Source: Clostridium sp. NkU-1
GTDB lineage: Bacteria; Bacillota_A; Clostridia; Lachnospirales; Lachnospiraceae
DNA: 64,000 nt
Direction: 5' to 3'
Assembly (NCBI GenBank): GCA_001312405.1
Contig: BBDR01000015.1
Location: 42,003 to 106,002 of the forward strand
The notes below the pieces were generated by a model. It was not told the DNA's origin, did no database searches, and worked only from the letters and a program-made list of their open reading frames with translations. Positions within the stretch are counted from its first letter, which is position 1; each line of letters opens with the position of its first letter. The translations under genes were made by a program, and so were the position numbers. Shown here piece after piece: positions 20,362-30,917 of the stretch.

Positions 20362-23346
20362 GCATTGAGTACAGGAATAAAAAAAGAAGAAATAACCAAA
20401 TACTGGATCGCTGTTCATGGCATTGACCCAAAGAAGAAAACCTTAGAGGTGGAGGGCTTTCATCTCACCTTGTTTACGGTGGATAAATTTCCCTGCATTT
20501 ATGTGGATTCCATTCTCTCTTCCTCTGTGGTGGATGGGTCTTACTATGAAGCAGATCCCTTACTTGTTCAGGATATCAATGAAAATCCTGAAAAATACCG
20601 GAATCTTTTTGCCTCCCCTGTGAATTTAAAGATACTGGATTATTTGACGGATTGCAGCCGACTGGACACAAGACCCTATCAAAGCGATTATTCGCTCATC
20701 CACCATCTGGATGGGGAATGTTTAAACAATGAGGAGTATCCCTTAAGCGACCAGCAGTTTAAAGAGATCGTGAACCGTTTTCAGGAAGATGCAGCGGGAA
20801 CAGGAAGCAGGAAAAACTGGAAGCTGCGCCAGCTTTGCATGAATGTGTTAAGCATTGTAGTCAAGGGGAAAGGAAGGAAGCGGGAGTCTCTTTATGTCCT
20901 GGCATACAAACGGCTCTTTCTTGATGTAAAGCGGCGCGTGCTGAAACCGGCAAAGGAGATCGCCATATGCAGGGAGTTTACCATTGGGGGAGAGAGTCAG
21001 AGCATCCGGAAGTTTCTGGATCCTTCCGATTATGAGCTTTTGGAGGATTTTGAAAAGAACCAGGAGCTTATAAAAGACCGGATCATAAACGAAAGCCGTG
21101 CCGCTGGGGGAGTGGATGACAGGCCCTATCTCATTGCCCTGGAGTCAGATGTGAAGGTGGATCTAACCTATGAATACGGCGGCATACTCACCATGTTTGA
21201 GGAAAACCGGGCAACCTATCCGGTCAAAGCCTTTTTTTGGAAATCTGACTGCCAAGCTGACAGAAGAAAGGACTATCCCATTACCCTGCTTCAGCGCCGG
21301 GCAAATTTAGACCAGCTTCTTGCCATCCATAATGGGGTAAAATATCCGGTGACCTATGTCCAGGGCCCTCCTGGGACCGGAAAATCCTATTCCATTGTCA
21401 ATACCATTGTTACGGCATTTTTTTAACGAAAAAACTGTGCTTCTCACCTCCTATAACAACCATCCCATTGATACGGTGGTAAAGGATCTCCAGTCCATTT
21501 CCTACAAAGGAAACGGTCTGATTCCCTTTCCAATAATCCGTCTGGGAAGCGATGAAAAAGTTTATGAAGCCCTTTCTTATATAAAGGAGCTTTATGAGCA
21601 GGTGAAGAAATGGAAGGTATTTGAAAACACCCTGGAAAAGAACAGGGACGATAAGGCAAACCGCATGAAGCAGCTGACCGCTCTTCTTAAAAGGCACGAA
21701 GAGATTTTGGCTTTAAGGGAACAAAAGGAAGCCATTGAATGCCTGATGACGGCAAATAAGCATCTGACCTTCCAGACCGATCTTCAGGGGCGGCAACTGG
21801 AGCGCGTAAAGGAAAAGCTTCAGAAAATCGGAGAGGTGACCGAAGAACAGGCCCTGGCTCTTCTGGAAGATGATGAAGAGGAGTTTAAAAAATATCTTTA
21901 TTTTACCTCCGTGAAATATTTAAAAAGGCTTGGGGAACCTAAAAATGCGGGCCTCTGGAATATTCTGGAGATAAAAGACAAAGCAGATCAGGTGAAGGCG
22001 TTTAATGAATATCTGGGAAATCCTGAGAATGTGAGAAAATTCCTCCGTATTTTTCCCGTGGTGGCATCAACCTGTATTTCTTCCCATAAAATCGGACATC
22101 CGGAGCCTTACTTTGATCTGGTGGTAATGGATGAGGCAAGCCAGTGCAACACGGCCCTTTCCCTGGTTCCCATTATCAGAGGGGAGAATTTAATGCTGGT
22201 GGGAGATCCCCAGCAGCTAAATCCGGTGATCCTTCTGGATAAAAAGGACAATGACATCTTAAAAAAAACGGTATATGGTTCCGGATGAATATGATTACTG
22301 CAAAAATTCCATATACAAGGCATTCCTTGCCAATGATTCCGTCAGTGACGAGATCCTTCTCCGCCATCATTACCGCTGCAGCAAGCAGATCATTCAGTTC
22401 AATAACATGAAATATTATAACAACCGGCTGAATATAGAAAGCAGGGTCCAGTCGGAAAATCCCCTGGTCTTTATGGAGGTCCAGGATAACCGGACCGATT
22501 ATAAAAACACGGCTCCCAGGGAGGCCGAAAAAAATCGTAGAATATGTAAAAGCCAATCCGGACCGGAAAATCGGTATCATAACGCCCTTTACCAATCAAA
22601 AGGAATGCATTAGTGAAATGCTGGCTGAAAACGGAATCCATGACGTAAGCTGCGGCACAGTCCATGCATTTCAGGGAGATGAAAAGGATATCATTCTGTT
22701 TTCCCTGGCGCTTACGAACCAGACTTCAGAAAAGACCTATGAATGGCTTAAGAACAACCGGGAGCTGATTAATGTAGCCACTTCAAGGGCAAGGGAACAG
22801 CTTGTAATTGTATCTGACAGGAAGAACCTGGACAGGCTTCACTGCGGAGAAGAAAAGGACGATGTATATGAACTGGTGGAATACGTAAAAACAAGAGGAA
22901 ACTGTAAGGTCACTCCTGATGAGGTCCATTCCCGGGCGCTGGGCGTAAAGCCTTACAGCACGGAAACGGAAAAAGCCTTTCTGACCAGCTTAAATCACGC
23001 CCTTGAAAATATACTGGGTGATAACAGGAAATGCTCGGTAAAAAAAGAGGTAGCCATATCCCAGGTATTTGAAGAAAATACCACGGGAGACGGCCTGTTT
23101 TATAACGGGCGGTTTGATTTTGTCCTGTATGAAAAGGATTTCGGCGACAGGGAGATCCCGGTACTTGCCATTGAGCTGGATGGGAAGGAACATCTGGCAG
23201 ATGAGTCCGTAAAAAAACGGGATAAGAGGAAAGAGGCCATATGCCGGCAACATGGATTTGAACTGATCCGGGTGGAGAACTCTTATGCAAGACGGTATTA
23301 TTATATAAAACATGTGCTGGAAGAGTATTTTAAACATTTAAGATAA
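20308..23346 (+). CDS. SF1 (UPF1/Dna2-like) helicase fused to a C-terminal DUF2726-like nuclease
   Basis: Reconstructed protein of about 1010 aa. The N-terminus starts at ATG 20308 (TARNIFRAVHEGKWLSIEYR) and leads into a WYL-like region. Walker A is VQGPPGTGKSYSIV near 21360. Walker B and motif III read VVMDEASQCNTALS...VGDPQQLNP near 22130-22220. Motifs V-VI are GTVHAFQGDEKDIILFSLAL and NVATSRAREQLVIV near 22650-22810. The last ~120 residues (RFDFVLYE...LAIELDGKEHL...KRKEAICRQHGFELIRV) form a restriction-like DUF2726 fold. Frame breaks lie near 20385, 21417, 22262 and 22530, all in A/T runs. It sits immediately before sbcDC, suggesting a DNA-repair or nucleic-acid surveillance role. Confidence 0.85.
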
Positions 23347-23369
23347 AAATGCCTGTGAGGTAAGAGCCT

Positions 23370-23462
23370 GGGGCCATACCTTCACGCCCAATGTCCGATG
23401 CCCGGTGGTGCGAGGCACGCTGTAAAGCGGGACGGGCTATGCCCAAAAGGCATGGGCAGGAA
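23370..23462 (+). repeat. Dispersed structured repeat, copy 1
   Basis: About 90 bases shared with 51270-51357. The core reads ATGCCCGGTGGTGCGAGGCA, then CGCTGTAAAGCGGGACGGGC, then a small ATGCC/GGCAT hairpin. It folds as a three-way junction (GCCCG...CGGGC closing GTGC/GCAC and GCT/AGC hairpins). Intergenic here, ending a few bases before the sbcD ribosome site. Confidence 0.7.
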
Positions 23463-23472
23463 AGAGGAAACC

Positions 23473-24640
23473 ATGAAAATTTTTCATTTGTCTGATCTGC
23501 ATATCGGAAAGCAGTTAAACGGCTACAGCTTAAAAGAGAACCAGGAAGCGGTCTTAAACCAGATCGTGGATTATGGGTTGGTCCATCATCCGGATGCGGT
23601 CCTGATCTGTGGCGATATTTATGATAAAACGGCTCCTTCCGGGGAGCCTACACCATGTTCGGCAATTTTCTGGAAGCTCTTTCCGGGATAAAGCCTCAGG
23701 TTTCGGTTTTGATCATTGCAGGAAACCACGATTCTCCGGAGCGTCTGTCCTATGCAGGGGCTTTTTTGGAACGGCACCACATTCATTTATCCGTGTTCCC
23801 TCCAAAAAGCCCTGAGGAGTACTTAAAAAAAGGTGGTATTGCAGGATGAAAACGGCCCGGTGAATTTCTATTTTCTTCCCTTTTTAAAACCAGTACGTAA
23901 GGCAGGTTTTTCCGGAGAATCAGCCGAATGGATACGAGAGTGCCGTAAAGGCTGTATTAGAAAGGGAAACCATTGATACAGGGGAGCGGAATGTCCTTTT
24001 ATCCCATCAATTTTACACAGCAGGAAATAAAGACCCGGAAACCTGTGAATCGGAGCAGGCAGTCATCATGGCAGGCGGCCTGGACCGGATAGAGGCTGAC
24101 GTTCTTTCTGCATTTGATTACGTGGCTCTTGGCCATCTTCATGGTTCCCAAAAAGTAGGCAGGGCTTCGGTCCGGTACTGCGGGACACCCTATAAATATT
24201 CCGTCAGTGAGGAAAACCATAAAAAATCCATCACAATGGTGAATCTGGGGGAAAAGGGGGAAGAGCCGGAACTGGAATTTCTCCCCCTTCATGGAATCCA
24301 GGATGTAAGGCGGGAAAGAGGAAGCTTATCTGAAATCCTTAAAAGGGCGACGGAAGAAAACCGCCATGATTTTGTCAGCGTTACCCTTACCGATGAAGAG
24401 GATCCTTACCGTGTCAGAGAGCGTTTGGAAGAGGTTTTCGATCATTTGCTGGAGCTTCGGGTGGACAATGAGCGGACCAGGAAAAAACGGATGGAAGAAG
24501 GAGAGACGGTGCCGGTCCTTAGGCCATTGGAGGCATTCCGGCAGTTTTACAAGACGGTAAGAGGGGGAGAGATGACAAAAGAGGAAGAAAAGGCCATGGA
24601 ACGGATCGTCCAGGAAGCAAAGGAGGAAGAAGGATTATGA
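23473..24640 (+). CDS. sbcD: Exonuclease SbcCD, nuclease subunit D
   Basis: Mre11-like Mn-dependent nuclease that trims hairpins and protein-blocked ends. Phosphoesterase motifs in order: LSDLHIGK, ICGDIYD, AGNHDSPE, SHQFYTAG and ALGHLHGS. The C-terminal capping domain follows (VSVTLTDEEDP...). The frame breaks near 23650, 23828 and 23905. ATG 23473 follows AGAGGAAA. The last four bases overlap the sbcC start (ATGA), so the two are translationally coupled. Confidence 0.92.
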
Positions 24641-27600
24641 AGCCATTGCAGTTGACCATGTCCGCCTTTGGTTCTTATGGGGGAAAGGAAGCCGTGGATT
24701 TTGAGAAAATCGGCCATGGCATTTTCCTCATTACCGGAGATACGGGGGCAGGAAAAACCACTGTTTTTGATGCGGTGGCATTTGCCCTGTTCGGGGAAAC
24801 CAGCGGACAGAAGCGGGAGCCTTCCATGATGCGCAGCCAGTATGCGGCAGAAGACCAGGAAACCTATGTTTCCCTGAAATTTTCCCAGGACGGGGAAGCA
24901 TATGAAATTATCAGAAGTCCTGCCTATACAAGGATCAGCAAACGAAAGAATAAAAACGGGGAATATACCACTGTCCCGGTTCCGGCAAAGGCCTCCCTTC
25001 TTTTGCCCGATGGGTCGGAATATGCAGGCAGCCTTCGGGATATTAATCAGAAGATCCAGGAAATCGTGGGCGTGGACCAGAACCAGTTCTCCCAAATCGC
25101 CATGATCGCCCAGGGAGATTATTTAAGACTCCTTCATGCCTCTTCCAAAGAGCGGAAAGAGATATTTTCCAGGATTTTCAACACCGGGATCTACAGCCGG
25201 ATCCAGATGAAATTAAAAGAGAAGAACAACCAGCTTTATGACAGTCTGGAAGACAACCGCAAGATGTGCTTCCATGAGCTTGAAAATGTGGAGCTTTTAG
25301 AAGAAAGTCCTTATAAGGAACCATGGCAGGAGCTTTTAGGTTTTAAGGAAACAAGGACGGAAGAGATCCAGAACCTGTTAGGCTCCATCCTGGAAGAGAT
25401 AAAGGAAAAGGAACAAAAGCTTTCTGAGGAACGGGATCATAAAGGAAAGCTTCTTTCCCAGGTGGAAGGGCAGTTGAGCCGGGCCCAGGAGGTAAACCGC
25501 CTTTTTGACGGCCTTATGCAGGCAAAGGCTCATCTGGAGCTTTTGGAAGCCAGGAAGGAACAATGGCTGGAGCTGACGGAGCGGTTAAAGGAAGCCGTCC
25601 GGGCGGAAAAGGCAAATGGCCCGGAGGCCCAGTATGTGGATAAAAAGAAAGAATATGAAGCGGCCATAAAGAGAGCCGGGCAGCTTGAAAAAGAGCTGGA
25701 GGACATAACCCTTGCCCTTTCTTCTGCGGAAAAAGAGGCAAAGGAAACCAGAGAGGCTTCTGCAGGTGAGGTGCCGGAACTGTCGGTTCTCATTGCCCGG
25801 CTGCAGGAAGCCATGCCCCTTTACCAGCGATGGAAGGCAGTAGAAAAGACTTCTGCTGAAAAGAAACGGGAGGAAGCGGAAGGGGAGAAATGCCTTCGCA
25901 ACATTGAAACAGAACTGTCCCGGCTAAAGGCCCGGCTGTCAGCAAACGAAACAAGGCAGGAGCAGGCGGAGAAGAAGGCAGGGAATCTGCCGGATATAAG
26001 GCAGAAGAAAACAGAACTTTTGGAGCGGCAGCAGGCCATGGAAACTCTTGAGAGGGCGGTCAGGGAAGAGGAAGCGGCAGGCGTAAGAAAAGGAAGATGC
26101 CAGGAAGCAGCTTTATTGGCCCAGGGAGAATATGAACGGGCAGAAAGGCATTACAATGCCAGGTTTCAGGAATTTCTGGCATTGCAGGCCGGAATTATGG
26201 CCAGAGAGCTGACAGAGGGAAAGCCCTGTCCTGTCTGCGGTTCCATTCATCATCCCGTGAAAGCGGAACTGACAGAGGGCGCTGTTACCCAGGAAGAGGT
26301 GGAACAGGCAAAGGCGGCCAGAAACCAGGCGGAGGAACGGCGTTCCCAAACCGCCCAGGCGGCAGTCAGGGCGTTGGAAGCTTCCGCCAGAAGAAGGAGC
26401 TGCTGGAAGAGGAGGAAAAAAAGTGGTTTAAGGCCACCTTCCCTCAGGAACAGCTGAAAGCTCTTATGTCTGATGAAAGGAATCGGGCCGGCACACTTCT
26501 TAAGGAAGCAGAGAAGGAAGAACAGGAGGCTTTGGAAGCGGACAGCCTCTTAAAGAGGATCCTGGAAGAAAGAAAAGCGGACCGGAACAGACTTGAGGAG
26601 CTGGAGCTTGAAAAAGAAAAGGCCATGAAAGACTGGCAGCAGAAACAGGTGAATAAGGCAGCCGTTCTGGCAGAGGCAGATCACGTGAAGAACCTTCTGC
26701 CATATCCTGAAGAAGAGAAGGCTGTAAGAGAGCTGGAACGCTTCCAAAAGAGGAAGGAAGAGCTTTTAGGGGCAGAGGAGCAGGCGGATAAACGATACCG
26801 GAATATTTTGGAAAAAGAAAAGGAAGAAAAGGGACGTTTGGCTTCGGAAAAGGAAAACCGGGAGATGCGGAGGCTTGCCATGGAACAGGCGTATCAAGCC
26901 TTTCAGTCTGCTTTGAATACCCTGGGATTTTCAGGGGAAGAGAATTACCGCAGGGCAAGGCAGACGCCGGAAACCTTAAAGCAGTGGGACCAGGAAACCG
27001 GGAATTACGAAAAGGAACTGTTAAAGGCCCGCACCGTTTGCAGCCAGTATGAGGAGCAGACAAAGGGGCGTGAACGGATAGAAACGGAGCAGTGGAAGGA
27101 ACAGGCCGAGTCTCTTAAGGAGGAGCAGAAACAGTTACAGGCTAAAGAAGCCAGGGTCACAGCGATTGGCAGCAGGGCTTTTCAGGCGGCCGAAAATTTG
27201 GGACGGATGTGGAAGGAGAGAGAACAGCTGGAAGAAACGTACCGGCTGTATCACACCTTATTCCAGACAGCCAATGGGAAAATGGCCGGTACTGCCAGCC
27301 TGGATTTTCAGACCTATGTCCAGAGACAGTATTTTAACCAGATGATCCATGCGGCCAACAAACGGCTGGATGTCATGACAGACGGTCAGTTCCTGCTTCA
27401 GTGCAGGGATTTAGAAACCCTTGGAAAACAGGGTGAGGTGGGCCTGGATCTGGATGTATACACCATGGCAACGGATAAAGTGCGGGATGTAAAGACCCTT
27501 TCCGGCGGAGAATCCTTTATGGCGGCTCTGGCCATGGCCCTTGGCATGGCGGATATCATTCAGAGCACGGCAGGAAATGTGAGCATGGATGCTCTTTTCA

Positions 27601-27809
27601 TTGACGAAGGCTTTGGCTCTCTGGATGAAGAATCCAGGCTTAAATCGGTCCGCATCCTGCAGGAGCTGGCAGGGGAGAGACGGCTGATCGGAATCATTTC
27701 CCATGTGACGGAATTAAAGGAACAGATCGGAAAGAAGCTGGTGGTGAAAAAGACAGAAAAGGGAAGCCGGATTTTGTGGGATATGGATACCCTTCCCGGC
27801 GGTGTTTGA
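24637..27809 (+). CDS. sbcC: Exonuclease SbcCD, ATPase subunit C
   Basis: Rad50-like SMC ATPase of about 1057 aa. N-terminal Walker A GDTGAGKTTVFDAVAFALFG and Q-loop (QIAMIAQGDY). Long coiled coils flank a zinc hook (GKPCPVCGSIHHP) near the middle. The C-terminal signature is LSGGESFMAALAMALGMAD, with Walker B MDALFIDEGFGSLDEES. One shift near 26389 splits the frame. It partners the adjacent SbcD. Confidence 0.94.
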
Positions 27810-27887
27810 CAGAAGACCAGGGGGAATTTCTGTATTTACCCAATGGGACAGTTCCAAAGAGGCAAATCCAATTGAATAATTAAAACC

Positions 27888-27915
27888 TTGACAGGAGAAG
27901 AGAAACCTGTATAAT
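27888..27915 (+). promoter_or_regulatory. Promoter of the fluoride-exporter transcript
   Basis: Consensus -35 TTGACA (27888-27893) and -10 TATAAT (27910-27915) with a 16-bp spacer and a TG extension, starting transcription just before the fluoride aptamer. Confidence 0.8.
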
Positions 27916-27919
27916 AAAT

Positions 27920-28025
27920 TTGAAATGGGAATGAAGCGCTCCCATGATAGGAATATCAAAACCGCAATTTGCTGATGGCTTCTGTATATTTTGATTGAAT
28001 ATACAGGAACTGTCAGCTTTTTATT
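27920..28025 (+). promoter_or_regulatory. Fluoride riboswitch (crcB class) with terminator
   Basis: The aptamer has GGGAATGAAGC and GCTCCC, then AAACCGC, AATTT and GCTGATGGCTTCT, aligning block by block with the Thermotoga petrophila fluoride aptamer. The 3' aptamer strand is shared with a long hairpin (GCTGAT...TATACAGGAACTGTCAGC) ending in TTTTT, so fluoride binding should prevent termination. Downstream lies a CLC-type channel, the expected target. Confidence 0.85.
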
Positions 28026-28206
28026 TGCGCGGGCAATGAACCCAATGAATAGGCTGGAATATTCATTGGGTGAATGCCGCGGCAGTTGTGAAAAACACAC
28101 TTTGCGGGCTTTTCGCAGCTGCCAGTGTTTGAATTCGTATAAAAATGCAAAATATAAAGTGACCGAAGGTTTTACAGGTTGTCATGATCTCATGGAGGAA
28201 TTGGTA
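28026..28206 (+). other. Leader between the riboswitch and the CLC gene
   Basis: Contains a second strong hairpin (CCCAATGAATA...ATATTCATTGGG, near 28039-28072) and a GC-rich dyad. No credible small gene. Possibly mRNA-stabilising structure. Confidence 0.45.
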
Positions 28207-28207
28207 T

Positions 28208-29435
28208 ATGCTGGAGAAGAAACTGATAAAGTACAAGGAATTACTGATCTTAGGGATTTGCGGAGTGGTGATCGGCGGAGTCGTGGGGATATTGGATACA
28301 GGCTTTGGCAAAGTTCTGCTTTATGTGACGGAATTACAGGAAAAATATTTTATTCCGCTGATTATTTTTCTTCCTGTGGCAGGAGCTTTGGCAGTCAGAT
28401 TGTATCGCTGGGACGAAGGAAAATGCATAAAAGGAATGGGGTTGATTTTTCAGGTCGGCCATGGGGATGAAGACAGAATTCCTTTGCGGCTGATACCGAT
28501 AACGGTTTTGAGTACCTGGATCACCCATTTATTCGGCGGAAGCGCCGGGCGGGAAGGGGTCGCCGTACAGATCGGAGCAACATTTTCCCATTGGGTCGGC
28601 CGTAAAATAAAGGTGAAAAATAACTCCAAGATCTTTTTGGTCACAGGTATGGCAGCAGGTTTTTCCGGTTTATTTGAAACGCCTATCGCAGCCTGCTTTT
28701 TTTGCACTGGAAGTTTTAACGGCAGGTACCCTGGAGTACTCTGCCCTGTTTCCCGCCATAGCCGCCTCCTTTACAGCCAGTACGGTATCAAAAGCACTGA
28801 AATTGGAAAAGTTCCATTATGACCTTGGTGTGAAGCTCCAGATGAATGCTCCATTTGTGGTGAAGCTGCTCCTGATAGGGATCCTGTTCGGTCTGGCAGG
28901 GTCATTGTTTGCATACGGTCTGGCTTTTATGAAAGGTAAGCTTGGGAAAATCTTCCAGGATCCGGTTAAAAAAGCAGCTATAGCCGGCACGTTTCTGGCA
29001 ATCTTGTTTATTCTGCTTGGAATGGGAAGATATTCCGGGCTGGGAACGAATTTGATTTCAGCCGGTTTTCATGGAGGCCGTATCTACAGCTGGGACTGGA
29101 TTTTAAAGCTTATTCTGACCATCATCACCATTGCGGCAGGGTTTCAGGGAGGAGAGGTCACACCGTTGTTTGCCATAGGAGCAAGCCTGGGGGCAGCCAT
29201 TGCGGGAATCCTGGGGTTACCTGTTGAATTTGTTGCAGCAATGGGATATGCGGCGGTTTTCGGCAGTGCCACAAATACTCTTTTAGCGCCTGTTTTTATA
29301 GGTGCCGAGGTTTTCGGTTATTCCTATCTGCCATATTTTTTTGTGGTCTGCAGCATTGCGTATATATTTAATGGAAACAGATCCATTTATACGGCTCAAA
29401 AGAAATTATACAATATAAGACTTCTTGACAAATAA
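28208..29435 (+). CDS. CLC-family fluoride/proton antiporter
   Basis: Exports cytoplasmic fluoride. About 409 aa with roughly 10-12 membrane segments. The pore motifs are FGGSAGREGVAVQIG, with the gating Glu in GREG, and FQGGEVTPLFAIGASLGA, both of the CLC-F subtype rather than chloride CLCs. One extra T in the run near 28697 breaks the frame. ATG 28208 has GGAGG about 10 nt upstream. The fluoride riboswitch in its leader independently supports the function. Confidence 0.9.
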
Positions 29436-29517
29436 TTCAATGGATGAAACGGGTATTTTGCTCTATAATGAATAGAGCCATGAAACAAGGATTAACACAA
29501 ACAGAAAGGAAGATACC

Positions 29518-30142
29518 ATGTTAAACTGCGAAAGAACCAGTGTAATGAACATAGAAAATGCCATTCGGGGTGCAAGAAATCCCATGAACAGCTGGGACCG
29601 TATGGACAGCGAATATAATGAAAAGGGAGAATACATCCTTGGACCCAATGATCTTGGCCTTGCTAAAAGGCTGAGAAAGGCTGGAAGCGATCACCGCAAA
29701 TACATCCGACAGATCCTGGTGTCTGTGGATATTACGGCTCCCCTTTACTGGTGGAAAGAATACGATACCTACAAAGTTGCCACCGTGGCCAATTCCACCA
29801 GTACCATGCACAAGATCCACAGCAAGCCCTTTGAACTGGAAGACTTCAGCCATGACCATATGACAGAAGGGACGCTGGCTTTTATGGAAACCGTGGTGGC
29901 TGAATTGGAAAAGATCCGTCTCCGTTACATAGAGACCAAGAAAAAAAGAAGACTGGTACGATTTAATCCAGCTTCTTCCCTCCGGCTATAACCAGATGAG
30001 GACATGCACTTTAAATTACGAAACCCTGATCAACATCTATTTTGCAAGACGCAGCCACAAGCTGGAAGAATGGCATGCCTTATGCCGGTGGATCGAAACT
30101 CTTCCTTATGCAAAAGAACTGATCATTGGGGAAGAAGAATAA
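29518..30142 (+). CDS. ThyX-like protein (flavin-dependent thymidylate synthase relative)
   Basis: About 207 aa with ATG 29518 after GAAAGGAAG. The central region (WWKEYDTYKVATVANSTST) and the C-terminal segment (LPSGYNQMRTCTLNYETL...YFARRSHKLEEWHALC) resemble ThyX-fold proteins found in clostridia and phages. The canonical ThyX RHRxxSxNxxSxRY signature is not intact; the corresponding stretch reads TYKVATVANSTSTMHK. A shift in the A7 run near 29943 breaks the frame. The dihydrofolate reductase gene begins 21 bases later, a neighbour expected for thymidylate metabolism. Activity is uncertain. Confidence 0.6.
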
Positions 30143-30163
30143 AGGAAAAGGAGGGGTTGACCT

Positions 30164-30655
30164 ATGAATATCGTTGTTGCAGTGGATAAAAACTGGTCTA
30201 TCGGCAATCAGGGCCAGCTTCTTGTTTCCATCCCAGAGGATAAAAAGCTGTTTCGGGAGGAAACTATGGGAAAGGTGATCGTCATGGGACGAAAGACCCT
30301 TGAGAGCCTTCCCGGTAAGCAGCCGCTCTATGGAAGAACCAACATCGTATTGACCAGTAACCCGGATTACAAAGTAAAGGGAGCGGTTGTCTGCCACAGC
30401 CTTTTGGAGGCCCTTGAAGAACTAAGCAAATATCCTGAAGAGGATTGTTTTGTTATAGGAGGGCAAAGCGTTTATGAGCAGTTTCTCCCATATTGTGATA
30501 CGGCCCATGTGACTTATATTGACTATATGTACAGCGCTGATACCCATTTTCCCAATTTAGACCAGGATCCGACATGGGAAATGGTGGCGGAAAGCGACGA
30601 ACAGACCTATTTTGATTTATGCTATACCTTCCGCATGTACCGGAGGAAAGGCTGA
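30164..30655 (+). CDS. folA: Dihydrofolate reductase
   Basis: NADPH-dependent reduction of dihydrofolate to tetrahydrofolate. Intact, 163 aa. Conserved N-terminal VAVDKNWSIG, the catalytic acid region (IPEDKKLF), NADPH-binding MGRKTLESLPG and VIGGQSVYEQFL are all present. ATG 30164 follows AAAGGAGG. Probably one transcript with the ThyX-like gene. Confidence 0.95.
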   Translation: MNIVVAVDKNWSIGNQGQLLVSIPEDKKLFREETMGKVIVMGRKTLESLPGKQPLYGRTNIVLTSNPDYKVKGAVVCHSLLEALEELSKYPEEDCFVIGGQSVYEQFLPYCDTAHVTYIDYMYSADTHFPNLDQDPTWEMVAESDEQTYFDLCYTFRMYRRKG

Positions 30656-30683
30656 GAGTAAGGCGTTTTTCAGCCTTTCTTTT
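30646..30683 (+). terminator. Terminator after folA
   Basis: GAAAGGCTGA pairs with TCAGCCTTTC, followed by a T-rich tail. The stem starts within the last codons of folA. Confidence 0.75.
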
Positions 30684-30723
30684 GTGAATCAACGGGATAT
30701 ACAGGCATATTCAGTTGATTCAT
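30684..30723 (+). repeat. 40-nt hairpin repeat, copy B
   Basis: GTGAATCAAC / GTTGATTCAT outer stem and a GATATA / CATATT inner region. It is 29/40 identical to 2304-2343, and differences in the paired arms are partly compensatory (G-C to C-G at the stem base). Confidence 0.65.
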
Positions 30724-30801
30724 CAGGATACAAAATCCGGTGAAAAATCGGCAAAATTCGACCGTATCTATAAATTTTTATTGATATTTTTTTAATAAAT
30801 G

Positions 30802-30830
30802 TTGTCAGTACCCTTTAAAAATGGTAAGAT
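30802..30830 (+). promoter_or_regulatory. Promoter of nfnAB
   Basis: -35 TTGTCA (30802-30807), 17-bp spacer, -10 TAAGAT (30825-30830). A small CCTGAT/ATCAGG hairpin follows in the leader. Confidence 0.6.
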
Positions 30831-30917
30831 GATACGAGTACTATTTCACCTGATCGTTGGGGAAGGCTATCAGGAAAGGTGTACAGGTATATTCACGAAG
30901 ACATTAGGAGGATGAAG

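Noticed and set aside
25514..27063. Long minus-strand frames opposite sbcC
   Set aside because: Codon-mirror artefacts of the Lys/Glu-rich coiled coil; low-complexity Ser/Phe/Pro products.
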